The translations under genes were made by a program, and so were the position numbers. 64,000 nt of DNA from an uncultured Paracoccaceae bacterium (GTDB lineage Bacteria; Pseudomonadota; Alphaproteobacteria; Rhodobacterales; Rhodobacteraceae), in contig CANNCO010000003.1 of the NCBI GenBank assembly GCA_947503175.1, positions 131,501 through 195,500 on the forward strand, given 5' to 3'. Positions 27,841-36,331 of the stretch are shown piece by piece. The stretch's first letter is position 1, and each line of letters begins with the position of its first letter. The notes under the pieces were generated by a model. The model saw only the letters and a program-made list of their open reading frames with translations, ran no database searches and was not told where the DNA came from.

Positions 27841-28721
27841 AGGTGCGGGTTCAGCGTATCGCGCATCCGGTCGCCCAGCACGTTGGCGCTGACGATGATG
27901 GCAAGAAGGACTAGCCCGGGCAGAACGCTGATCCAGTACCGGCCCGATTGCAGATAATCAAAGCCATTGGCGATCAGCAGCCCAAGCGATGGGCGGGTCG
28001 GTGGCAAGCCAAGCCCCAGAAAGCTAAGCGTGGCCTCCAAAGAGATGGCGGCAGCCATCTGCATCGTCGCCACGACCAGCATCGTGGGCAGGCAGTTCGG
28101 CAGGATGTGACCGAACAGGATGCGCAGATGCCCCAGCCTCAGCCCTTTCGCCGCATCAACATATTCGCGCACGCTTTCCACCAGCGCGACACCGCGCACG
28201 GTTCGCGCGAAATACGCCCATTGCACGACGACCAGTGCAAAGATGATCTTGTCGACACCGCGACCGAGGATCACCAGCAGGATCAGCGCCACAAGGATCG
28301 TCGGAAAACTCAGTTGCAGATCGACGATGCGCATCAGGATCGTATCAACCCAACCTCCCCGATACGCCGCAACAAGGCCAACGACCGTGCCGACCGCAAG
28401 CGCGATGACCCCCGACACCAGCCCCACCAATAGAGAGATCCGGATGCCATAGATCATCGCCGAAAGCATGTCGCGCCCTTGGCCATCAGTGCCCAGGTGA
28501 TAGGGCGCGCCGGTCCAGCTTTCCGAACCGGGGGGCAGAAGGGAATCCATGATATCGACCTGGGCCAGATCATAGGGGTTTTGCGGGGCGATCCACGGCG
28601 CAAACAACGCCACCAGACAGAACCCCGAAAATGTCGCCAGGGCCACGATGGCGGCGGGCGAGCGAAAGAACTCGCGCCAGACACCCGGGGCGGGTGCGGT
28701 ATGGGCGACCGTCCCGCTCAT
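27837..28721 (-). CDS. Peptide-type ABC permease (DppC family)
   Basis: A 294-residue membrane permease with an N-terminal helix (residues about 24-44) followed by a periplasmic stretch with GTDGQGRDMLSAMIYG, the classic DppC/OppC signature. It has five further helices and the EAA-like loop EYVDAAKGLRLGHLRILFGH. Overlaps of 4 bases on both sides indicate tight coupling to DppB and DppD. Confidence 0.92.
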   Translation of the reverse strand: MSGTVAHTAPAPGVWREFFRSPAAIVALATFSGFCLVALFAPWIAPQNPYDLAQVDIMDSLLPPGSESWTGAPYHLGTDGQGRDMLSAMIYGIRISLLVGLVSGVIALAVGTVVGLVAAYRGGWVDTILMRIVDLQLSFPTILVALILLVILGRGVDKIIFALVVVQWAYFARTVRGVALVESVREYVDAAKGLRLGHLRILFGHILPNCLPTMLVVATMQMAAAISLEATLSFLGLGLPPTRPSLGLLIANGFDYLQSGRYWISVLPGLVLLAIIVSANVLGDRMRDTLNPHL

Positions 28722-29695
28722 GATGAATTGCCCCCAAGCCGCACGCGCGGATCAAGCAGGGAATAAATGATATCAGTGATCAGGTTCAGCGTAACGAACA
28801 TGATCACCACAAAGATCAGGTAGGCCACGATCAACGGACGATCGAGCACGGCGATTGCATCGATCAGCATCTTGCCCACGCCGGGCCAGGAAAAGATCGA
28901 CTCTACCACGACCGCAAAGGCGATGACGCCCCCGAACTCCATTCCCAGAACCGTCACGATCGGGATCAGGATGTTGCGCATCACATGCAGCGTCAGGATA
29001 CGTCTTTCGCGGATGCCGTTGGCGCGGGCAAACTTGATGTAATCCGAAAACAGGACCTCGCGCATTCCGGCGCGGGTCAGGCGGATGACCATCGCCATCA
29101 TGATCAACGACAGCGTAAACGCGGGCATCGCCAGGTGGTGCAGCCCGTCAAGTGTGAACAGGCTCAGATCGACACCAAGGATATCGACAGTATCGCCCCG
29201 CCCCACAGCGGGCATCCATCCGAGCGATACCGAAAACACGATGATCATGATCAGCCCGATCCAGAAGATCGGCACCGAAAAGGCGATCATCGAAAAGCCC
29301 ATGATCACCCGGGATGTCCAGTGGGTGGGCCGCAACCCCGCCGCAACCCCCAGCGGCAGGCCGACCGTCAACGCAATCACCAGCGCACAGAACGCAAGTT
29401 CCAGCGTCGCGGGCAGACGCTGCCAGATAAGCGACATCGCCGGTACGCCGTGCGTGAAGGAATTGCCCAGGTCACCTTGAAGAAGGTTTCCGATAAAGAC
29501 CCAGTATTGCTCCCATATCGGGCGGTCGAGGCCCAGATCCTTGATGATCGCGTCCAGGCAGGGCTGGTCGCATTCCGATGAGGCAAAGATGTAGACAGGG
29601 TTGCCGATCACATTGACACCGAAGAACACCAGAACGGTCATCACAGCCAGAACCAGCAGGGCCTGAAGAAGGCGTTTAACGATGAATTCTGTCAT
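28718..29695 (-). CDS. Peptide-type ABC permease (DppB family)
   Basis: A 325-residue membrane protein beginning FIVKRLLQALLVLAVMTV, the standard N-terminal helix of DppB/OppB subunits. The EAA-like loop YIKFARANGIRERRI and the six-helix core are present. A pair of cysteines (SECDQPCLDAI) lies in the first periplasmic loop. It partners with the DppC-like permease. A stem-loop separates it from the binding-protein gene. Confidence 0.92.
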   Translation of the reverse strand: MTEFIVKRLLQALLVLAVMTVLVFFGVNVIGNPVYIFASSECDQPCLDAIIKDLGLDRPIWEQYWVFIGNLLQGDLGNSFTHGVPAMSLIWQRLPATLELAFCALVIALTVGLPLGVAAGLRPTHWTSRVIMGFSMIAFSVPIFWIGLIMIIVFSVSLGWMPAVGRGDTVDILGVDLSLFTLDGLHHLAMPAFTLSLIMMAMVIRLTRAGMREVLFSDYIKFARANGIRERRILTLHVMRNILIPIVTVLGMEFGGVIAFAVVVESIFSWPGVGKMLIDAIAVLDRPLIVAYLIFVVIMFVTLNLITDIIYSLLDPRVRLGGNSS

Positions 29696-29759
29696 GATGT
29701 TCCGGTCCGCAGTTTTACGGTCATGGGCAACTCAAAAACGGGGCATGGCCCAGATCGGT

Positions 29760-29786
29760 TGCCCGGCACAGCACGCGCCGGACAAC
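29760..29786 (-). terminator. Intercistronic stem-loop between binding-protein and permease genes
   Basis: On the minus-strand transcript, UUGUCCGGC pairs fully with GCCGGGCAA (one U-G wobble) around a 9-base loop, about 25 bases after the binding-protein stop. There is no strong U-tract. As at 3821-3848, it likely sets a high binding-protein-to-permease ratio. Confidence 0.55.
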
Positions 29787-29808
29787 CTGTCAGATCAGAT
29801 GGCGCAGG

Positions 29809-31422
29809 TCACTCGACCCGGCGCACATCCATGGCACGCGTCCGCTCGTTCGTGCGCGGTTCATGGGTCAGCGATGCCTTCATGCCCCACTGGTTCACCT
29901 GGAAATGGACCGGAATATAGGCATAGTCCTCCATCCCGATGGTGATCGCCTCTTCCAGGATCGCGCGGCGCGTGTCGTTGTCGATCGTCCGCTTGGCAAG
30001 GACGGAACGGGCATCAACCTCTGTATTGGAATACCGCCCGAAATTACCGTTCCCACCGCCGGTGACCGCGTTGTAGGTCTCAAGCGTGCCGCTGACGGTA
30101 TAGGTCGCCTCGCCCGCGACTGTGCCCCAGCCAGTGAGTGCAATCGAAAACTCCGGCACGTCAAATCCCGGCATCGAAAGCTCATCCCCACGGATCAGAC
30201 GCGAAAAGAACACGTTGCGCGGCATGGCGTCGACCTCGGTTGTCACACCAACGCGTGACCACATCTGAGCGATCGCCTCGAGGATGCGGGCGTCGTTGAT
30301 ATAGCGGTCGTTGGGTCCGTGAAGCGTGACGTTGAAGCCATCGCCATAGCCCGCCTGCGCCAGCAAAGCCTGAGCCTGTTCGGGATCGTAGGCGTCGGCC
30401 TCAAGCCCTTCGACATAGCCAAAGAACCCCGGCGGCACGATGTTCTTGGCCGGCAACGACGCACCGCCCATGATCCGGTCACGGATCGCGTCGCGGTTGA
30501 TCGAAAGCGACAGCGCTTTGCGCACCCGCCAGTCGCGCAATGGGTTCGGCACCATCGGGTTGCCTTCGGCATCGGTGATGAAAGGCTCGATATGCTTATA
30601 TCCGGGGATGATGTAGATCAGCCGGTCGGCAGGGATAGTCGACACCACGAAGTTCGGATCCTCGAGCAACTGCGGGATATCGATGGTGGGCGGATAGTCG
30701 ATCATGTCGACATCGCCGTTGAGCAGCGCCGCCAGACGGGCAGAGTCCTGACCCACAGGCCGGAAAACCACTTGGTCCCAATGCGGCTCACCGCCCCAGT
30801 AATCGGCGAATTTCTTGACCGTGATTTGGCTACCCGGAGAGTATTCCTCAAACATGTAGGGCCCGGTGCCGATCGCGGCCTGACCGGTGTTGAAATCTAC
30901 CGATGGCTCAACCCCCGACGCCGCGTGTTCGGCGATGATCGGCAACATGGCAAGGTCTTCGGCCATGGTCGGATAGGGACCTTCTGTCGTGATCCGAAGG
31001 GTGAAATCGTCCACCTTCGTCCACTGCTTGCCGCCCTTTTCAAGCTGGAACGCGGGCGACGCCGGCGCGCCCGACACCCCGGCGCGCAGCCGGTCATACG
31101 TGAAGATCACATCATCGGCGGTGAAGTCTTCACCATCGTGCCACTTGACGCCTTCGCGCAGCTTGAATTCCCACGTGGTCTCGTCAATCGGCGCCCATGA
31201 CACCGCGAGCCCGGGAATGGGTTGGGACGTGGGCGAAAGTCCAACCAGCCTTTCGAAGATGTGTTCTTGCACCTGCGTATCGCCTGACAGCTGGGTCCAG
31301 TGCGGGTCCATGCTGGCGGCTTCGCTGCGCACACCGATCGTCAACACATCCTGGGCGAGCGCAAAGGTTGGCGACGCAATCGCGATACTCGCGGCCAAAA
31401 GCCACGACATCCGATAATTCAT
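29809..31422 (-). CDS. ABC transporter substrate-binding protein, family 5 (DppA/OppA-like)
   Basis: A 537-residue periplasmic protein with a Sec signal peptide ending TFALAQ. The mature part begins VLTIGVRSEAASMDPHW and includes the family-5 pattern WEFKLREGVKWHDGEDFTAD, here given by its core WHDG. A perfect AAGGAGG precedes the ATG. It is first in the Dpp-type operon. Family members bind di- and oligopeptides, nickel, opines or other small cations. Linkage to an M24 enzyme favours a peptide-like or amidino compound. Confidence 0.92.
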   Translation of the reverse strand: MNYRMSWLLAASIAIASPTFALAQDVLTIGVRSEAASMDPHWTQLSGDTQVQEHIFERLVGLSPTSQPIPGLAVSWAPIDETTWEFKLREGVKWHDGEDFTADDVIFTYDRLRAGVSGAPASPAFQLEKGGKQWTKVDDFTLRITTEGPYPTMAEDLAMLPIIAEHAASGVEPSVDFNTGQAAIGTGPYMFEEYSPGSQITVKKFADYWGGEPHWDQVVFRPVGQDSARLAALLNGDVDMIDYPPTIDIPQLLEDPNFVVSTIPADRLIYIIPGYKHIEPFITDAEGNPMVPNPLRDWRVRKALSLSINRDAIRDRIMGGASLPAKNIVPPGFFGYVEGLEADAYDPEQAQALLAQAGYGDGFNVTLHGPNDRYINDARILEAIAQMWSRVGVTTEVDAMPRNVFFSRLIRGDELSMPGFDVPEFSIALTGWGTVAGEATYTVSGTLETYNAVTGGGNGNFGRYSNTEVDARSVLAKRTIDNDTRRAILEEAITIGMEDYAYIPVHFQVNQWGMKASLTHEPRTNERTRAMDVRRVE

Positions 31423-31617
31423 GACAAAACCTCCTTGTTGCCGCAGGTTGAACAGCCTGCGGGCGGGGGCGGCATTTTAATTGCCAGCCCGATTGTTTGA
31501 TGGCAGTAAACATTTTTTAGTACCTGTAACACCGCTATGTCTATCTCTTTCTTGTCGAAATTGGTGTTGCAGTGTGGTCTGGGGCGGCAAGTTGGACCTA
31601 CAGGAAGAAACTGAAAA

Positions 31618-31652
31618 TGTTCGCTATGTTGACTTTTGTTCGCAATATGAAC
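31618..31652 (+). promoter_or_regulatory. Candidate IclR operator, site iii
   Basis: TGTTCGC begins at 31618 and TGTTCGCAATATGAAC begins exactly 19 bp later, at 31637; the second copy is a GTTC/GAAC inverted repeat. It sits midway in the 412-bp gap between the divergent dppA-like and OYE genes and could serve both. The rest of this gap (31423-31834) shows no credible gene. Confidence 0.55.
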
Positions 31653-31834
31653 GTTTTGTGCCAAGTATCAAGCCGTGAAAAGGCCCGCGCAGTCGCCTTG
31701 TCGAAATTCACGGAAATCGCGACTCGAGCCCCGATTGAACGGCTTTCGGCGCGAGGTATCCGGCACCATCCCGGGCCGAATCGTAAAGATCTGGGTGGTC
31801 CGGCCCGACATACTCTTAATGAAAGGCCAATGGC

Positions 31835-32941
31835 ATGACCGATCTGCCCCCGCTGTTCACGCCCTACACGATACGTGGTGTCACCCTGCCCAATCGCATC
31901 GTGCTGGCGCCGATGTGCCAGTATCAGGCCGATGACGGTGCACCCAATGACTGGCACGTGGCCCATCACGGCCGCTATGCGTCCTCGGGTATCGGCGGGG
32001 CCATTGCAGAGGCAACGGGTGTGATGGCCGAAGGACGCATCAGCCCCGGCTGCACCGGGATCTATCGCGACGAACACGTCGCCGCATGGCAGCGCGTCAC
32101 CCGGCTTTACCGAAAACAAGGCATTCCGACATTTCTGCAGATTGGCCATGCCGGTGCGAAAGCATCGACCAAACGTCCATGGGATGGGGCGGGGCCGCTT
32201 GATGCCGGGTCAGATGAACCACCTTGGCAAACCGTAGCACCCTCGGCCATCCCTGCCCGCGAGGGTTGGCACACGCCTCGCGCGCTGGACGCCTCCGAGA
32301 TGCCGGCAATCGTGAACGCCTTTGCCGAAGCGGCCCGACGTGCGTTGGCCGCGGGTTTTGACGGGGTCGAGGTTCACGGCGCTCACGGCTACCTGCTGCA
32401 CAGTTTCATGTCGCCTTGGTCGAACCGTCGCACCGACGGTTACGGCGGTGATCTGGCCGGTCGCATGCGTTTACCGCTTGAAGTAGCGCGTGCCATCCGC
32501 CAAGCGGTGCCGTCAGATGTTCCTGTGCTCTACCGCGCGTCCTGTGTGGATGGCGAGGGCGGAAAACTCACGCTTGACGATACGGTGACGCTTGCGGGCG
32601 AACTGCGAAGTCTGGGCGTCGATCTGATGGATTGCTCAGGCGGCGGGTTGCCCAGTGGGCAACGGCTGGCTGCACAAAAACCCGAGCCGGGCTTTCAGGT
32701 TCCCTATGCCGATCGGATCCGGCACGAGACCGGGCTGCCGACAATGGCCGTGGGCATGATCACCGATCCCACCCATGCCAATGCCATTATCAGCGAGGGC
32801 CGCGCAGACTTGATCTCGATGGCCCGCCAGATGCTGCGCGAACCCAACTGGCCCTACCGAGCCGCACAAGAGCTTGGGCTTAAAGATCCCGCGTCGATCC
32901 TGCCGCAGCTTTACGCTTTCTATCTTAGAATATCGGCTTAG
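31835..32941 (+). CDS. NADH:flavin oxidoreductase, old yellow enzyme family (YqjM-like)
   Basis: A 368-residue FMN TIM-barrel. It begins LFTPYTIRGVTLPNRIVLAPMCQY, given here by PNRIVLAPMCQY, whose cysteine is the YqjM-type redox modulator. QIGHAGAKA and GVEVHGAHGYLLHSF provide the active-site histidines. YqjM-class enzymes reduce activated C=C bonds with NAD(P)H. Some relatives demethylate betaines or act on cyclic amines. It is divergent from the Dpp operon and is the last enzyme of the island. Confidence 0.9.
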   Translation: MTDLPPLFTPYTIRGVTLPNRIVLAPMCQYQADDGAPNDWHVAHHGRYASSGIGGAIAEATGVMAEGRISPGCTGIYRDEHVAAWQRVTRLYRKQGIPTFLQIGHAGAKASTKRPWDGAGPLDAGSDEPPWQTVAPSAIPAREGWHTPRALDASEMPAIVNAFAEAARRALAAGFDGVEVHGAHGYLLHSFMSPWSNRRTDGYGGDLAGRMRLPLEVARAIRQAVPSDVPVLYRASCVDGEGGKLTLDDTVTLAGELRSLGVDLMDCSGGGLPSGQRLAAQKPEPGFQVPYADRIRHETGLPTMAVGMITDPTHANAIISEGRADLISMARQMLREPNWPYRAAQELGLKDPASILPQLYAFYLRISA

Positions 32942-33344
32942 GGCCTCAATTGCCGGAAGCTCATGCCGATTGGTCTGGTACATCGGGAGTATGGCGCAGA
33001 CTTGAACATCGCCTCCGAACGAGGCTTCCGGTTCGGCGATCGGCTGAACGTCCAGGCGTGCGAAACACCCGCAAGGGAAACGTCATTGATGCCGCCAAAG
33101 CGTGCCGACTGTTCTACGTCAGTCTCGTAACCGCCCAAAGTTCTCGCTGGCGTTACGCTGAAAGCTGCGGGACTGGCGACGTCTGGCCCTAACCGAAGCG
33201 CGTGAGGGTGCCACCGCACACAGACCGGATACATCGCGCCAGCTCGGGGGATTACTGTCGTCTCACTGGCAGATGGCAAGAACTAAATGCCGGAAAAGCG
33301 TGCGAAAACAGGGAACAACAGACTTTGCTGACAGAGAGGGTGGG
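32942..33344. other. Gene-poor boundary region next to tRNA-Ser
   Basis: About 400 bases separate the last island gene from the tRNA-Ser 3' end. Frames are open on both strands but none has a recognisable domain, a convincing ribosome-binding site or the codon bias of its neighbours. I read it as a decayed or non-coding junction. No integrase fragment is recognisable. Confidence 0.5.
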
Positions 33345-33434
33345 TGGCGGAGAGACAGGGATTCGAACCCTGGAGACGGTTTCCCGCCTACACACTTTCC
33401 AGGCGTGCGCCTTCGACCACTCGGCCACCTCTCC
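33345..33434 (-). tRNA. tRNA-Ser (anticodon GGA)
   Basis: A 90-base minus-strand gene with encoded CCA. The acceptor begins GGAGAGG and pairs with the 3' TCTCTCC (one G-U) before the discriminator G. The anticodon loop CTGGAAA gives GGA (codons UCC/UCU). A long variable arm with GGCGGGAAACCGUC is present, as required for serine tRNA. The T arm reads GGTTCGAATCC. The 3' end faces the catabolic island. Confidence 0.96.
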
Positions 33435-33641
33435 GGCGGCGCTTCTTTAGCGGGAAAGCCCCTGGAGTGTAAAGCCTTTCAAACGCGCAAGCCCGTCCTG
33501 AAATCTGCCGATCTGACCGACGGTACTTCCCATGTTCGCCGACAGCGGTTACTGTGACGCCATCGCGCCGCGAGAGCGCATTGGAGCAGTAAAGCTGGGC
33601 ACCGCAAAAGCGTAGAAAATGCGCGGCGAAAGGGGCAAGGC

Positions 33642-34532
33642 ATGACAAGACCGACGAGCGTTGGGGCAATCTCTGCAATCGCAGTTTTCGTACTTCTGGC
33701 AGGATGCGAGGAAGGGGGCGAGTTTTCTCTCTTCTCAGGCCCGGGCAACGCCGGGGGAACCGCAACATCCGCATCCGCCGCCGCGACCGGCACGGTGATC
33801 GAACAGGATGTCGAGGCGCCCGATGTCTTTGCCGTCAACGAGCCCGGCCTGTGGGATGGACGCCCGTCCCTTGGCGGCGTCTGGGTCGCGCATCCGGAAG
33901 TCGCCGACGCCGAACGCGTGATCATCCGAAACACCGGCAATGGCCAGTCGGTCGTTGGCGGCCTGTTCCGCCGCGAAGTCGACAATCCCGGGCCCCGCAT
34001 TCAGGTCTCTTCCGAAGCCGCCGGGGCGCTTGGGATGCTGGCCGGTCAGCCCATGGTTCTGGATGTCGTCGCGCTCCGCCGGGAAGAGGTCGTGATCGAA
34101 GCGCCGGAACCGGAACTGGCCGACCCCGATGCAATCGCGACCGATGGCATCGAATCCACTTCGCTCGATCCGCTGGCAAGCGCTGCTGCGGCCATCGACG
34201 AAGCCGACGGCACCGAGGTGATCCAGCCCGCCGGAACGGTCGCCGCAGCAGCAGCCCCCGCTTCCGCGCCCGCACAAGCCCCCGCCACCACGTCCTCGCT
34301 CGACAAGCCATTCATTCAGATCGGCATCTTCAGCAAGGAGGCCAACGCCGAAAACACCGCCACCAGCCTGCGGAATATCGGCATCGTGCCGACCGTGCTT
34401 GCTCAGGAATCCAGCGGAAACAAGTTCTGGCGTGTCGTTGTCGGCCCCTCGAACACCACGGCAGAGCGGCGTCAGATTCTTGCAAAGGTTCGCGAGCTTG
34501 GCTTCGAGGATGCCTATTTCGTCACCAACTGA
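33642..34532 (+). CDS. SPOR-domain lipoprotein
   Basis: A 296-residue predicted lipoprotein. The signal peptide ends LLAGC, with the lipobox cysteine at about residue 22. An alanine/proline-rich linker (residues about 180-225) leads to a C-terminal SPOR domain (FIQIGIFSKEANAENTATSL to the end), which binds denuded peptidoglycan at the septum. The middle part recalls RlpA-like secreted proteins but lacks clear catalytic residues. It lies 3 bases before a D,D-carboxypeptidase gene, so the two likely act together on septal cell wall. Confidence 0.85.
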   Translation: MTRPTSVGAISAIAVFVLLAGCEEGGEFSLFSGPGNAGGTATSASAAATGTVIEQDVEAPDVFAVNEPGLWDGRPSLGGVWVAHPEVADAERVIIRNTGNGQSVVGGLFRREVDNPGPRIQVSSEAAGALGMLAGQPMVLDVVALRREEVVIEAPEPELADPDAIATDGIESTSLDPLASAAAAIDEADGTEVIQPAGTVAAAAAPASAPAQAPATTSSLDKPFIQIGIFSKEANAENTATSLRNIGIVPTVLAQESSGNKFWRVVVGPSNTTAERRQILAKVRELGFEDAYFVTN

Positions 34533-34535
34533 CCG

Positions 34536-35708
34536 ATGAGAGAGCACATGCTGCGCCTTCGTTCTTCCTTCACCGCCGTCGTCCTGATGCTGGTTGCAAG
34601 CGCCGCCCATGCGGCGTTCGAAACGCGCGCGACGGCGGCCTATATCTATGATGTGACCACGGGGACGGTTCTGTTCGAAAAGAACGCGCACGAACCCCTG
34701 CCCCCTGCCTCCATGTCAAAGCTCATGACGCTTTACATGCTGTTCGACGCCTTGCGCGACGGGCGCGTCACGCTGGACGAAGAGTTCGCCGTGTCGTCGC
34801 GCGCCAAGGCAATGGGCGGGTCGACCATGTTCCTCAATGAACTGGACCGGCCGACCGCCGAGGAACTGATCCAGGGGATCATCGTGTCCTCAGGCAACGA
34901 CGCGACCGTGGTGGTGGCCGAAGGCTTGGCCGGCTCCGAAGCCGCCTTTGCCCGCCTGATGAACGAGGTTGCGCCGCAGATCGGCCTGACCAACTCGGTC
35001 TTCACCAATTCCTCGGGCTGGCCAAGCCCGAACCAGCGGATGACGATGCATGATCTGGGCGTTCTGACGACCCATATCATCGAGGAATTTCCGGAGTACT
35101 ACGGCTACTTCGCGCAGCGCGAGTTCGACTACAAGGACCGCTCGCCCGCGAACCGCTTCAACCGCAACCCGATCCTCGATGCCGGGATCGGCGGCGACGG
35201 GCTGAAAACCGGGCACACGCAAGAGGCCGGCTATGGTTTCGTCGGCTCGGCGATGCAGGGAAACCGCCGTATCGTCTTTGTCTTCACCGGCCTCGACAGC
35301 AGCGCCCAACGCGCCGAGGAATCTGAAAAGATAATCGGATGGGCGTTTCGGCAGTTCACCCAGAAGGATGTCATCGAAGGCGGCACCGTCATCGCCGAAG
35401 CCCCGGTCTGGATGGGCGATCACACCCGCATCGGCCTTGTCGCCCCGGACGATGTGAACCTGCTCTTCTCCGCCACCAACCCGAATCCCGGAAACACGCG
35501 GGTCGAGTATCGCGGGCCGCTCGAAGCCCCTATCGCCGAAGGCGACGCGATTGCAGAGCTTGTGATCGAACGCGAAGATTTGCCAGAGGCCCGCATCCCG
35601 CTGGTCGCCGACCGTGGTGTGGCGCGCGGCGGGTTCCTGCCCCGCGTCCGTACCGCGGCATTGATCCTGTTCGAAAAGGCGCTGGGAGAGGCGCAGGCAC
35701 TGCGTTGA
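34536..35708 (+). CDS. D-alanyl-D-alanine carboxypeptidase (PBP5/6 family)
   Basis: A 390-residue periplasmic serine peptidase with an N-terminal signal peptide ending AAHAAF. Active-site motifs are SxxK in PASMSKLMT, SxN in SSGND and KTG in LKTGHTQEAG. The C-terminal PBP5_C beta domain is present. It trims pentapeptide side chains of peptidoglycan. The stop overlaps the start of tmk, an arrangement I recall from other Rhodobacteraceae. Confidence 0.93.
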   Translation: MREHMLRLRSSFTAVVLMLVASAAHAAFETRATAAYIYDVTTGTVLFEKNAHEPLPPASMSKLMTLYMLFDALRDGRVTLDEEFAVSSRAKAMGGSTMFLNELDRPTAEELIQGIIVSSGNDATVVVAEGLAGSEAAFARLMNEVAPQIGLTNSVFTNSSGWPSPNQRMTMHDLGVLTTHIIEEFPEYYGYFAQREFDYKDRSPANRFNRNPILDAGIGGDGLKTGHTQEAGYGFVGSAMQGNRRIVFVFTGLDSSAQRAEESEKIIGWAFRQFTQKDVIEGGTVIAEAPVWMGDHTRIGLVAPDDVNLLFSATNPNPGNTRVEYRGPLEAPIAEGDAIAELVIEREDLPEARIPLVADRGVARGGFLPRVRTAALILFEKALGEAQALR

Positions 35709-36331
35709 TGCCAACCGGCCTGTTTCTGACATTCGAAGGCATCGACGGCTCCGGAAAATCGACGCAGGCGCGACGGCTCGCCGAAGGCCTGCGGGCGCTG
35801 GGCCACGATGTCGTACTCACACGTGAACCGGGCGGCTCGGACGGGGCCGAAGAAATCCGGACGCTTCTGGTCTCGGGCGATCCGTCCCGCTGGTCACCCG
35901 AAACCGAAATCCTGCTCTTCACCGCCGCCCGGCGCGATCATCTGGAAAAGGTCATCGAACCGGCACTGAACGACGGTAAGATCGTGATCAGCGACCGTTT
36001 CGCCGACTCCACCCGCGTCTATCAGGGCGCGGCCCGGGGTGATCTGGTGACCAAGGTCGATGCGCTGCACGACCTGATGATCGGGCGCGAACCTGATATG
36101 ACGTTCCTGATCGACATGGATCCTTCGGCGGCCCTCGCCCGGGGGCTCGCCCGCAACTCCGGCGAGGACCGGTTCGAAGACTTCGGGCTGGACTTTCAGG
36201 AACGTCTGCACGCCGGGTTCCTGATGCTGGCCGAGGCTCACCCCGACCGGTTCCACGTCATCGACGGCGATCAGGACGAAACCACAATCGCCGATCAGGT
36301 CGCAGCCCTCGCTGCGGCGCGCATCGGATGA
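35708..36331 (+). CDS. tmk: Thymidylate kinase
   Basis: A 207-residue dTMP kinase that makes dTDP for DNA synthesis. The P-loop is FEGIDGSGKST (residues 9-19). The DR(F/Y) motif is ISDRFADST, followed by YQGAARG, and a LID region with arginines lies near ARGLARNSGEDR. The ATG shares a base with the preceding stop (TGATG), and the stop overlaps holB. Length and motifs are standard. Confidence 0.96.
   Translation: MPTGLFLTFEGIDGSGKSTQARRLAEGLRALGHDVVLTREPGGSDGAEEIRTLLVSGDPSRWSPETEILLFTAARRDHLEKVIEPALNDGKIVISDRFADSTRVYQGAARGDLVTKVDALHDLMIGREPDMTFLIDMDPSAALARGLARNSGEDRFEDFGLDFQERLHAGFLMLAEAHPDRFHVIDGDQDETTIADQVAALAAARIG

Noticed and set aside
32938-33279. A 113-codon minus-strand frame next to tRNA-Ser
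   Set aside because: No ribosome-binding site, no domain, and overlap with the end of the OYE gene; treated as non-coding.
32942-33344. An integrase or transposase remnant at the tRNA-Ser island border
   Set aside because: Translations in all six frames show no recombinase or DDE motif; no terminal inverted repeats with target duplications were found either.
33202-33450. An open frame across the tRNA-Ser gene
   Set aside because: It reads antisense through the tRNA; the tRNA fold is unambiguous.
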